Shown piece by piece: positions 1-7,316 of a stretch of 64,000 bases of DNA (positions are counted from its first letter, which is position 1; every line of letters starts with the position of its first letter). The notes beneath the pieces were generated by a model that was not told where the DNA came from, made no database searches, and saw nothing but the letters and a program-made list of their open reading frames with translations. The translations under genes were made by a program, and so were the position numbers. The DNA is from Vreelandella maris (GTDB taxonomy: Bacteria > Pseudomonadota > Gammaproteobacteria > Pseudomonadales > Halomonadaceae): the NCBI RefSeq assembly GCF_013371085.1, contig NZ_JABWCV010000004.1, forward strand, positions 1 to 64,000. The letters run 5' to 3'.

Positions 1-120
1 TTGAAGGAAAAGCGTCGGCTTAATACGCGTTACGACAAGCTGGCCAGTAGTTTCAAGGCCATGGTGACACTGGCTTGCATTGAGCAATGCATGAGAGCCA
101 ACTTTTCAGACAGAACCTAG
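1..120 (+). mobile_element. 3' end of an IS5-type transposase gene
   Basis: Frame 1 is open from the window edge to a TAG at 118-120 and encodes 39 residues including the motif RYDKLASSFKAMV, which is typical of the C-terminus of IS5-family DDE transposases. The rest of the element lies outside the window. The gene ends in CTAG (117-120), which resembles the YTAR target of IS5-group elements, and the reading frame of a truncated transporter resumes at the next bases. The insertion sequence therefore probably ends here and beheaded the neighbouring gene. The family call rests on the C-terminal motif only. Confidence 0.6.
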
Positions 121-121
121 C

Positions 122-1078
122 TTGGGGCTGGTACTAGGGGGTGTATTTGCTGATCAGCTCTCTTGGCGAGTGGGGTTTTTTATGAATGTTCCCATTGGCT
201 TGGCTCTGATTACCATGGCAATGCGCGTATTGAGCGAGACCTCACGACAAAAAGGGGCTTTTGACGTGGTAGGCGCAGTCAGCTCTACCCTCGGTATGGG
301 GGCATTGGTTTATGCCATTGTTCACTCCACTGAGGTGGGCTGGTTGGCAATGAGCACCTTGGGAGTGTTAGCCATCTCGATTGGGTTGCTTGCACTTTTT
401 ATTGTTACTGAACAGCGCGTAGCTCAGCCAATGCTACCCTTAAGGCTCTTCGCCAGTCGTGAAAGGGTCGGTGCCTATTTAGGGCGTCTACTGTTTCTTG
501 GGGCGATGGTAAGTTTTTTCTTTTTTTCCACTCAGTTTATGCAGCTCGTGTTGGGCTTCTCGCCATTGCAAGCGGGTATTGGCTTCTTACCTATGACCAT
601 ACCCACCTTTGTCGCTGCACTTTCGGTGCCTATATTGACACGCCGTTTTGGCAACGGTGGCGTGTTATGCCTTTCTTTAGTGCTACTCACTGTGGGTATG
701 TTTTGGCTTTCGCTAGCCGATGAGAATGCCAGTTATTGGTCTGGAATAGCGTTGCCCATGTTATTGATTGGACTCGGAAACGGCTCAGCATTGGGCCCGC
801 TGACCGTCGCCGGTGTTAGCCAAGTCCACTCTGACGATCAAGGTGCAGCTTCAGGCATGGTCAACGTGGCCCACCAAATGGGTGGAACACTGGGGCTTGG
901 TATCTTGATCGCTTTTTTTGCCCATGCCAGCAATGCACCTTTAACGGGAATCACTCTGCTCAGCCATCAAATCTCAGTGGCTGTTTTGGGAGGCAGCATT
1001 ATGGTGTGCCTAGCCCTATTGGTGGCGCTATTCATGATCGTGCCAGCATCAAACGCAGCAACGAGAGCATTTAGTTAA
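122..1078 (+). pseudogene. N-terminally truncated MFS efflux transporter (DHA2/EmrB-QacA type)
   Basis: The open frame begins with LGLVLGG and then WRVGFFMNVPIG, which in 14-helix DHA2 drug:H+ antiporters corresponds to motif C at the end of helix 5 and the start of helix 6. About the first 150 residues, including the helices that carry the proton-coupling and A-type motifs, are therefore missing. The remaining 318 residues contain about nine hydrophobic segments and end normally. The upstream sequence is an IS5-type transposase end touching the gene at a CTAG target, so insertion is the likely cause. A TTG at 122 could act as a start but no ribosome binding site is evident. Most likely a non-functional remnant. 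Confidence 0.75.
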
Positions 1079-1171
1079 TCAGCAGTTTAACTAAATGACG
1101 TTTAACACGATGGCTTCTAGGTTTTGATGCATTGGCTGCCTTCCCTTTTAGCCAGTTGATGCGAGGTGAAA

Positions 1172-2149
1172 ATGCAGCATCTTGATCTAAAGGTTATCGA
1201 GCAGGCACTTGCTTGGGCACGTGACGGTGCCACCGTGTGGCTATGCACGGTGATGGCAACCTATGGCTCCTCCCCACGTCCACCGGGCGCTTTATTCGTT
1301 GTCAGTAGCGAGGGGCAGTATGTTGGGTCGCTGTCAGGTGGGTGTGTTGAGGAGGACTTTCTTGAACGGCTGGCCGCGGGTGAGTTTGACACACCAATGA
1401 CCGCTCTTCGCTATGGTGAGGGCGGTGCTGAAGGCGCAGGCGTTGTCCTTCCTTGTGGGGGTATTCTCGATGTTCTTATTGAGCGACTGCCACCTGAGCA
1501 AGATGCTTTAGCTCACCTTGAAGTATTCCGTGACACCTTGCTAGGCCAAAAAGCATTGGCGCGGTGTATTGAACTTAACAGCAATGCGAGAAGCTTCGTT
1601 GTTGATGATGGCATTGGGCCGCGAGTGACCTGGGACGCGAATACCAATGTGGCGCACATCCGTTTAACACCAGCTACCCGTTTAATTATTGCGGGAATAT
1701 CGCCTGTCTCCGAGGCCTGTGCTCAATTCGCGCTTGGGTTAGGGTATGAGGTGATTATCTGCGACCCGCGTGAGGAGGTGCTAGCTGGTTTTGATGTGCC
1801 AGGTGTGGAAGTGCGTGCCCAGCTTCCTTCTGTATTCATTGCATCGGGCGGTTGTCATGCCGCTACCGCTATCGTCGCGCTGACGCATGATCCTCGCATT
1901 GATGATCTAGCCATGATTGAAGCCGTGCGCACTCCTGCTTTTTATATCGGAGTCATGGGGTCACAACGAACTTCTCACGCTAGGGCAGAGCGGCTTCGTC
2001 GTTCAGGTGGGCTCAACGAAGCTGAAATAGCAAGTCTGCATATGCCCATAGGCCTGTCGTTAGGTAGCAAAACACCTGCCGAAATAGCCCTTGCTGTGAT
2101 GGCTGATGTATTACGCGTTCAGCGGGGTAAAACGCGTAATAGCCTCTGA
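1172..2149 (+). CDS. XdhC/CoxI-family protein, PaoD-like molybdenum cofactor chaperone
   Basis: XdhC-family proteins bind and sulfurate the molybdenum cofactor and insert it into xanthine dehydrogenase-type enzymes. The N-terminal XdhC_CoxI domain shows GSSPRPPGA and SGGCVEEDF. The C-terminal Rossmann-like domain shows a beta-alpha-beta start followed by EVIICDPREE and VALTHDPRIDD. The CDPRE form resembles E. coli PaoD more than XdhC, which fits the paoABC-like genes at 7317-11131. In E. coli paoD directly follows paoC, whereas here about 5 kb separate them and the gene is on the other strand. The ATG at 1172 is preferred over the GTG at 1166 because GAGG lies just upstream of it. It runs convergent with the cytochrome b-like gene, only 8 bases apart. 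Confidence 0.8.
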   Translation: MQHLDLKVIEQALAWARDGATVWLCTVMATYGSSPRPPGALFVVSSEGQYVGSLSGGCVEEDFLERLAAGEFDTPMTALRYGEGGAEGAGVVLPCGGILDVLIERLPPEQDALAHLEVFRDTLLGQKALARCIELNSNARSFVVDDGIGPRVTWDANTNVAHIRLTPATRLIIAGISPVSEACAQFALGLGYEVIICDPREEVLAGFDVPGVEVRAQLPSVFIASGGCHAATAIVALTHDPRIDDLAMIEAVRTPAFYIGVMGSQRTSHARAERLRRSGGLNEAEIASLHMPIGLSLGSKTPAEIALAVMADVLRVQRGKTRNSL

Positions 2150-2157
2150 ATGTGTCT

Positions 2158-2856
2158 CTAAAAATGGGGGATTGACCTACCTGCCTTGCGTTTGCGCCAC
2201 TGCAACCCTTGTGACGAGTAATAGGACAAGAGCATGAAGAGTCCGGCGATCGCTATGCAGTGAATGAAAAAGCCTGCCACTGATTCTTCGAAGTTCCACC
2301 AGACGAGTGTCATTTGCATGGATAACTTACTCCCAAGCCCCAGTTCAAAAGAACTCCACACACCATGTGCCGCAATCATTATAGCTATTAATCGAAGTAC
2401 GACAGTTCGCGTACGGCTATCGCGTTGAAGGCCCAAAGCGTTACGAGCGAGTCCCATGAGTAATGGCCAGCGTAACCCGAGATGGATAGCCACGATGACG
2501 AGTGCCCAATAAGCTGCCATCGTGTGTATTTGCATCACTGTAAAGCCGCCATAAGCTGACATGACACTAGATAAAGCATTAGAGATCAGTATGCTAGTGA
2601 CGATCAGTACCAACATCACAACCATCAGTATGAACGTTACAACGGTGTTGAAAAGCTCACGTGATGCACGCCGTGCCTTAGGGGTCGTGCGATACCAACG
2701 CCGATTAAAAAAGTTGTGAATAATAAGGAGAAGAAACAGTGCAGTCCCAGCTACTTCATGGGCAAGATTACCAAGCCACCAATAAGAAAAGCCAAACAGC
2801 AGCAGACCTGCCGCAGTGAGGTCAAATATCAGCCTCATCAAAAAAATTGAACTCAC
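2158..2856 (-). CDS. DUF4405/cytochrome b-like integral membrane protein
   Basis: A 232-residue protein with about five to six hydrophobic helices and histidines placed within or beside them (LAHE, LIIHNFF, MQIHTMA, AIHLGLRW, FIHCIA). This is the pattern of DUF4405 and related four-helix haem-b proteins. It starts at a GTG with AGGAG six bases upstream and lies 15 bases after the cytochrome P460 gene, so the two are probably co-transcribed. A plausible role is membrane electron transfer to or from the periplasmic cytochrome, which is inference from context. Haem ligands cannot be assigned with certainty from the sequence alone. Confidence 0.65.
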   Translation of the reverse strand: MSSIFLMRLIFDLTAAGLLLFGFSYWWLGNLAHEVAGTALFLLLIIHNFFNRRWYRTTPKARRASRELFNTVVTFILMVVMLVLIVTSILISNALSSVMSAYGGFTVMQIHTMAAYWALVIVAIHLGLRWPLLMGLARNALGLQRDSRTRTVVLRLIAIMIAAHGVWSSFELGLGSKLSMQMTLVWWNFEESVAGFFIHCIAIAGLFMLLSYYSSQGLQWRKRKAGRSIPHF

Positions 2857-2871
2857 GTGGTGCTCCTAACA

Positions 2872-3345
2872 TTACTCGACAGGTGAACCATCAAATCGGG
2901 GTATCCGATAGCCAGTAAACAGGTAATCACTCGACGCCTGTCGACGGTGGCAAGATTGGCAGCGGGCTGTATTTTCATCGGTATTAATTGATCTATCTGG
3001 CCAAAACCATTGAAACTGCCAGTCGTCGGTTCTACGTGACGTATCGTAGTCATCACCAAAGCCTTCGCCTTTCTCCATGATAAAGTAGCGATAGAGTTCG
3101 CCATCTCGATGGTCAACGAGCACAAAATGCGTTCCGTAGGGTATGGAACGTCCTTCCTCTACGGCTTCCATGGCTTCGGGGGTGGTCATGATATGTTCCA
3201 TCACATTGCCACGCCTTACGGTTGTGTAGTGCACCAACTCATCAAGATCAGGAAACTGGACACGGTTTTCCTCGGCCTGCAGTTGCCCGCTGGGTAAATA
3301 GAGAATTGAAGCAAACAAGGCAAAATAGGGGGCATACTTCTTCAT
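2872..3345 (-). CDS. cytochrome P460 family protein (periplasmic c-type haem)
   Basis: A 157-residue exported protein: an N-terminal hydrophobic signal (about 1-24) is followed by a P460-like domain with the c-type haem site CQSCH at 129-133, then SDYLFT, which matches the end of P460/c'-beta proteins. P460 enzymes oxidise hydroxylamine and c'-beta proteins bind NO. In P460 a lysine is cross-linked to the haem. The mature chain here contains a single lysine (K92, in MEKGEG), so it is the only possible cross-link donor. The ATG at 3345 is chosen over a TTG four codons earlier. Substrate is unknown, and the neighbouring cytochrome b-like gene suggests an electron-transfer pair. Confidence 0.75.
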   Translation of the reverse strand: MKKYAPYFALFASILYLPSGQLQAEENRVQFPDLDELVHYTTVRRGNVMEHIMTTPEAMEAVEEGRSIPYGTHFVLVDHRDGELYRYFIMEKGEGFGDDYDTSRRTDDWQFQWFWPDRSINTDENTARCQSCHRRQASSDYLFTGYRIPRFDGSPVE

Positions 3346-3508
3346 TTCAGTACTCAATAAGGGATGAAGTCAGGAAGTTAATGTTCGCCTACACTTGGGT
3401 ATCACTGGTTCCTATAAGCCGGTTTCGATGTGATGACTGCAACACCTTCATTGGCCATATGAGCGAGTCGGGCCACAGATAGCAGCCCGACCGTGATGCA
3501 ATTCTCTA

Positions 3509-4570
3509 TTACAATGTTCGGGCATAGAATTCAGTCAGTTCATCGACGGCGCTATCGACATATTCGGGAACCCAGTAGGTTTCGATATGTGTCGCACCAT
3601 CAACTAGGAACAATTCCTTATTCTCTGTGCCGGTGGCCATGCTGAATGCATCCTCGGTCATGTAGAGGGTTTCGGCCTCGCTACCGGCGATCATTAAGAG
3701 CGGCTGGTCGATCAATTCGATCTGGTCAGTAGCGTCCCAGCGCATCAAATCTAGCAAACTGCTCTGAGTGTATCGGGCAGTCGAGTTCGGATGTGCATGG
3801 GTTCTACCGTAATAGATAGCCCCCTGGCTATAGAGCTCAAAGGGAAGCTCTGCAATCTGTTCGTCAGTCAGTTCAGTGAAACCTTCAGCTGCATACAGCA
3901 CTTCTCCGCCAGCCGCTTGCTGGTCGCGAGCTTCCGAAGCCTCCTGCAGTCGCTCTTGGATCGTGTCCATTTGCGAATCCACATAGCCATTGCGACGAAC
4001 GCGGCCCGAGTTGAACATACTGAGCGTTGCAACTGACTGGAAGCGTTTATCCGTTTTGGCGGCTGCCAATGAATATCCACCACCGCCACAGATGCCGAGT
4101 AAGGCTAAGCTTTGCTCATTGGCGCCCGGATATTGAGTGATGAAATCCGCCATGCCATGGATGTCTTCAATGCGGTTTGTGGGCGTGTCCACATTGCGCG
4201 GCTCGCCACCACTCTCACCCTGATAGGCCGCGTCCGCGGCAATGGTGATGTAGCCCTGTTCCGCTAGGCGTTGTGCATACAAACCTGCCACTTGTTCTTT
4301 TATCCCGCCATTTGGGTGTGCCACTACTACCGTTGGATAGCTCTGTTCTGGATCATAACCAGCGGGGGTGTAGACGTTAGCTGCAATATCTACCCCATTG
4401 AGTTCATAGCTGACCGGGTGAATATTGACCTCGCCATTTACGTTTTCAGTAATCGCGTCCTCGTAGGTCAAGGTAAATGGATTGTCTTGGTAATCCGCCG
4501 CCCAAGCACCGCTCGCAGTGATACCGGTCATTGCCGCCATGACTGCAGCCTGTAATACAGTGTGTTTCAT
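3509..4570 (-). CDS. exported alpha/beta hydrolase with cysteine nucleophile (dienelactone hydrolase-like)
   Basis: A 353-residue alpha/beta-hydrolase with a cleavable signal peptide (about 1-24, ending AWA). The nucleophile elbow reads GICGGGG with Cys161 where most esterases have Ser, as in dienelactone hydrolases. The oxyanion region is HPNGG (about 85-89). A candidate acid lies around GSEAET near the C-terminus and the likely catalytic His is in GATHIETYW. The start has GGAGA seven bases upstream; a longer in-frame start at 4675 lacks such support and would bury the signal peptide. It is the first of two secreted hydrolases in the same orientation as the decarboxylase-cupin and aldehyde oxidase genes. 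Substrate unknown, probably an ester or lactone. Confidence 0.75.
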   Translation of the reverse strand: MKHTVLQAAVMAAMTGITASGAWAADYQDNPFTLTYEDAITENVNGEVNIHPVSYELNGVDIAANVYTPAGYDPEQSYPTVVVAHPNGGIKEQVAGLYAQRLAEQGYITIAADAAYQGESGGEPRNVDTPTNRIEDIHGMADFITQYPGANEQSLALLGICGGGGYSLAAAKTDKRFQSVATLSMFNSGRVRRNGYVDSQMDTIQERLQEASEARDQQAAGGEVLYAAEGFTELTDEQIAELPFELYSQGAIYYGRTHAHPNSTARYTQSSLLDLMRWDATDQIELIDQPLLMIAGSEAETLYMTEDAFSMATGTENKELFLVDGATHIETYWVPEYVDSAVDELTEFYARTL

Positions 4571-4814
4571 ATAGTTCTCCAGATGATTAAACAAACGATA
4601 CCCAGAGCGCACTATTGGTGATGAGCGCGCTTTTAATAGCAGCGTAAGGGAGTTGACTGATGAGAATAAGTCCAATATCTGGGATGAGCTGATGAGGTGA
4701 AATCATGAATACTTCGAGCAGCATTGCTGTCGGCTGCAGGGAGAACAGGACTTCCTTGTCCTGTTGCGATATTAATGCCGATGCCGATATTAACTAGCGT
4801 TGAGTTGGCAAGCG

Positions 4815-5900
4815 TTAATCCAATCCTTTCTCGGCCAGAAACTCAGAAACCTGATCCGCAATTTCGACGTTGTTCAGATCCGAGAAGGGGAAGTGGGTAT
4901 TACCCTCAATGCCAATCTCAGGCAGGTGAACGAGTGTAACGTCGCCCCCATGTTCGTTGACGGCATCTCTCCACTCACGCGCCATCTCTAGTCTTACCCG
5001 CCAAGCGTCTTGGGTGGGGATATCGGTGGGCTCTGCAGGAATATTGTCGCCATAAAAAATAATAATGGGGATCTCGGTTAATTTTTCGAAATCTTCCATT
5101 GGAATCGCTACCCCTTCCAGCGTATCGAAGGAGCTTTCTTTAGGAGCAGGTACTTCACCTTCTGGGAAGACAAAGTTACTGCCTGGCTCAAAGGCAACGA
5201 TGGCTTCGATATCATCATTCTTGATGGCTGCAGACCATCCCATGCCGCCACTGTGAGAGTGTGTAAACAGGATGCCTTGGCCAATCTCGTCAAACAGGGC
5301 TGAGACGGCGTCGGACATGATGTCAATATCGAATGGACCGGTATCGGGTGTCATGGAACGGAAGTACTGATCGAGCGTCTCCTCATCGGTCGGGAACTGT
5401 ACGCCTTCGAAATAATCTGGCCAGACGCCCACGCGAAACTGCCCAAACCAAAACTGCTCATCAGGGGTGGGGTTGATTTCGGTACCGACCGTGCTGCGTC
5501 CAGCGTTACCACGACGCGGTTGGTCAATTACATAAACCGGGTATTGGCGACGAAGAAAGATATTTTGGAAACCCTCACGCCCATCCGGGGTGGACTCCCA
5601 TGTCTTGGAGAATTGCCCAAAGCCGTGCCACATAACGATAGGCAGTTGCCGAGCTTCGTCTGGAATCTGGTAAAACGTATAAAGGTGGTCTCCTCGAAAG
5701 GTTTGACCATCAGGTTGAGTAGGGTTCAGTGGGTCAAACTCTCCTGGCTCAGTTGTTATGGTACCACCCACGGTGAAACTGCCTTGCTCCTGGATCACCA
5801 GAGGTTCTTGAGTATCAGGTTCGGCCGCGAGGCTAAACGGTGAACTCAAAGCACTGACAATAAAGGCAGCCGTTAATGGCGTTGTCCATCTAGATTTCAT
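4815..5900 (-). CDS. exported alpha/beta hydrolase (serine esterase-like)
   Basis: A 361-residue protein with a signal peptide (about 1-25, ending SLA|A). An alpha/beta-hydrolase core follows: MWHGFGQ at about 90-96 forms the oxyanion strand, THSHSGG places a serine nucleophile at about 217, and NTHFPF near the C-terminus supplies the catalytic histidine. It is unrelated in detail to the preceding hydrolase (serine rather than cysteine nucleophile), so the two are not simple duplicates. The gene lies between that hydrolase and the decarboxylase-cupin gene, all on the minus strand. Substrate not known. Confidence 0.7.
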   Translation of the reverse strand: MKSRWTTPLTAAFIVSALSSPFSLAAEPDTQEPLVIQEQGSFTVGGTITTEPGEFDPLNPTQPDGQTFRGDHLYTFYQIPDEARQLPIVMWHGFGQFSKTWESTPDGREGFQNIFLRRQYPVYVIDQPRRGNAGRSTVGTEINPTPDEQFWFGQFRVGVWPDYFEGVQFPTDEETLDQYFRSMTPDTGPFDIDIMSDAVSALFDEIGQGILFTHSHSGGMGWSAAIKNDDIEAIVAFEPGSNFVFPEGEVPAPKESSFDTLEGVAIPMEDFEKLTEIPIIIFYGDNIPAEPTDIPTQDAWRVRLEMAREWRDAVNEHGGDVTLVHLPEIGIEGNTHFPFSDLNNVEIADQVSEFLAEKGLD

Positions 5901-6009
5901 ACAAGCCGACTCCTTAGAACGTTGTTATCTGTATAACTCCTCCAGCGCTTGATGGAGGAGCTTTTGATGGGATTATTCGTGCGATGGCTGAGTCAATCCG
6001 ATCACCTAT

Positions 6010-7215
6010 TTAGACGTTGCACTTACTCTCAGCGCTCTCTCCTTGTGCATACTCTTCGTCAGTGACGAGTTCCATCCACGTCACCGAGGTGCCATCCTGC
6101 GCTTCTGATACGGCAAGGTGAGTCATCGCTTCAGACGCAGAAGCACCATGCCAGTGAGGCGTATTCGGTGGTATGACAACGATGTCGCCGGGCTTAACCT
6201 CTTGGACAGTTTCGCCTTCACTTTGCACCCAGCCGCATCCGTCGGTGATATAAAGCGTTTGACCGAGAGGGTGGGTGTGCCAAGCCGTTCGTGCGCTCGC
6301 CTCAAAGCTCACTACGCCTCCCCCGAGGCGGGCGGGTTGGGGGGCAGAAAAGCGTTGGCTAACCTCAGCTACTCCCGTGAAATTATCCTCACCGCCTGTC
6401 GTGGTTTCTGCATTCGTGCTGGGCACAACCGTAATGTTGGCTGACGTCTCGGCTTTCTCACGCGCCGACAATACTTCTTCAAGCACCGGGACTGCGGAGA
6501 CCGCGTTTGGCCATCCAGAATAGTAAGCGAGGTGGTGAATTGCTTCCTTCGCTTCAGCTGGTGTTAGCCCATTATCCAGCGCTCGGTTGAGGTAGGCGGG
6601 GAGTTGTTCGGCCTTACCGGTAGCGGCTAGGGACGCGATAGTCACCAAGCTACGGTCTCGGGTGCTGAGCGTGGGTCGACGCCATAAATCGTCAAACAGT
6701 ACCTCATTGGTCGCCTTTGCGAGTTGTGGCACTGTCGCAGTGATGCCATCCGACATGTCACGCTGACGCGCCGCTTCGGCCTCAGAGTTAAGTTCCAGTG
6801 GTGTGCCATCGGCCTCTACTGGCATCTCAATACCTTGATCCTGAAAGACCTCGTGCATCTCATAGACAGCGGCGATGGCATAGGGCCAACCAGCGTAGAA
6901 AGCCAGATGGGTGGCGATTTCGCCGATTTCAGCGGGGGTGAGGCCATTTTCCAGGCCGATGCGTGTATGACTACCTACCGGCCCGGTTTGCCCCATGGAA
7001 ATCAGAGCGGACAGCACGACGAGGCTACGATCTCGGGGGGCGAGGGCCTCGCCGGGCCAGACGCGCCCGAACAAGACGTCATCCGTGTATTGGCCTAGAC
7101 CAGGCGCTACTTCGTAGACCTCGTCCGGCGCGATACGGCCTGAATCAGACTCTTGTGCCTCGGCGTGAGAAAGCGCGGCGAAGGAAAATAGGAGTGGAAA
7201 AGCAAACTTCATCAT
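6010..7215 (-). CDS. exported fusion: two carboxymuconolactone decarboxylase-like domains plus cupin
   Basis: A 401-residue protein with a signal peptide (about 1-21). Two CMD/AhpD-like helical domains follow (about 30-130 and 160-250), each with the RDRSLV, NGLTPAE and HLAxYxGWPxA motifs. A cupin occupies about 280-390, with HTHPLGQ (H313, H315) and PHWHG (H354, H356) as the probable metal site. Neither CMD domain has the CxxC of AhpD peroxidases, so a decarboxylase- or isomerase-like role is more likely than thiol peroxidase reduction. The cupin is a close paralogue of the stand-alone cupin at 11691-12095. Both CMD domains share a motif pattern and look like an internal duplication. Exact reaction unknown. 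Confidence 0.8.
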   Translation of the reverse strand: MMKFAFPLLFSFAALSHAEAQESDSGRIAPDEVYEVAPGLGQYTDDVLFGRVWPGEALAPRDRSLVVLSALISMGQTGPVGSHTRIGLENGLTPAEIGEIATHLAFYAGWPYAIAAVYEMHEVFQDQGIEMPVEADGTPLELNSEAEAARQRDMSDGITATVPQLAKATNEVLFDDLWRRPTLSTRDRSLVTIASLAATGKAEQLPAYLNRALDNGLTPAEAKEAIHHLAYYSGWPNAVSAVPVLEEVLSAREKAETSANITVVPSTNAETTTGGEDNFTGVAEVSQRFSAPQPARLGGGVVSFEASARTAWHTHPLGQTLYITDGCGWVQSEGETVQEVKPGDIVVIPPNTPHWHGASASEAMTHLAVSEAQDGTSVTWMELVTDEEYAQGESAESKCNV

Positions 7216-7316
7216 ACGGCGACATCCTTTGCATTAAGGGTTGTTATATACACGGATTTCATACTGCTCAGAATTGTGCTTGGAAGCTAACGAGGCTTCC
7301 GGGATTGCTAAATGTT

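Noticed and set aside
4571-4675. 35-residue N-terminal extension of the cysteine hydrolase
   Set aside because: It would precede a clear signal peptide, and GGAGA stands before the internal ATG.
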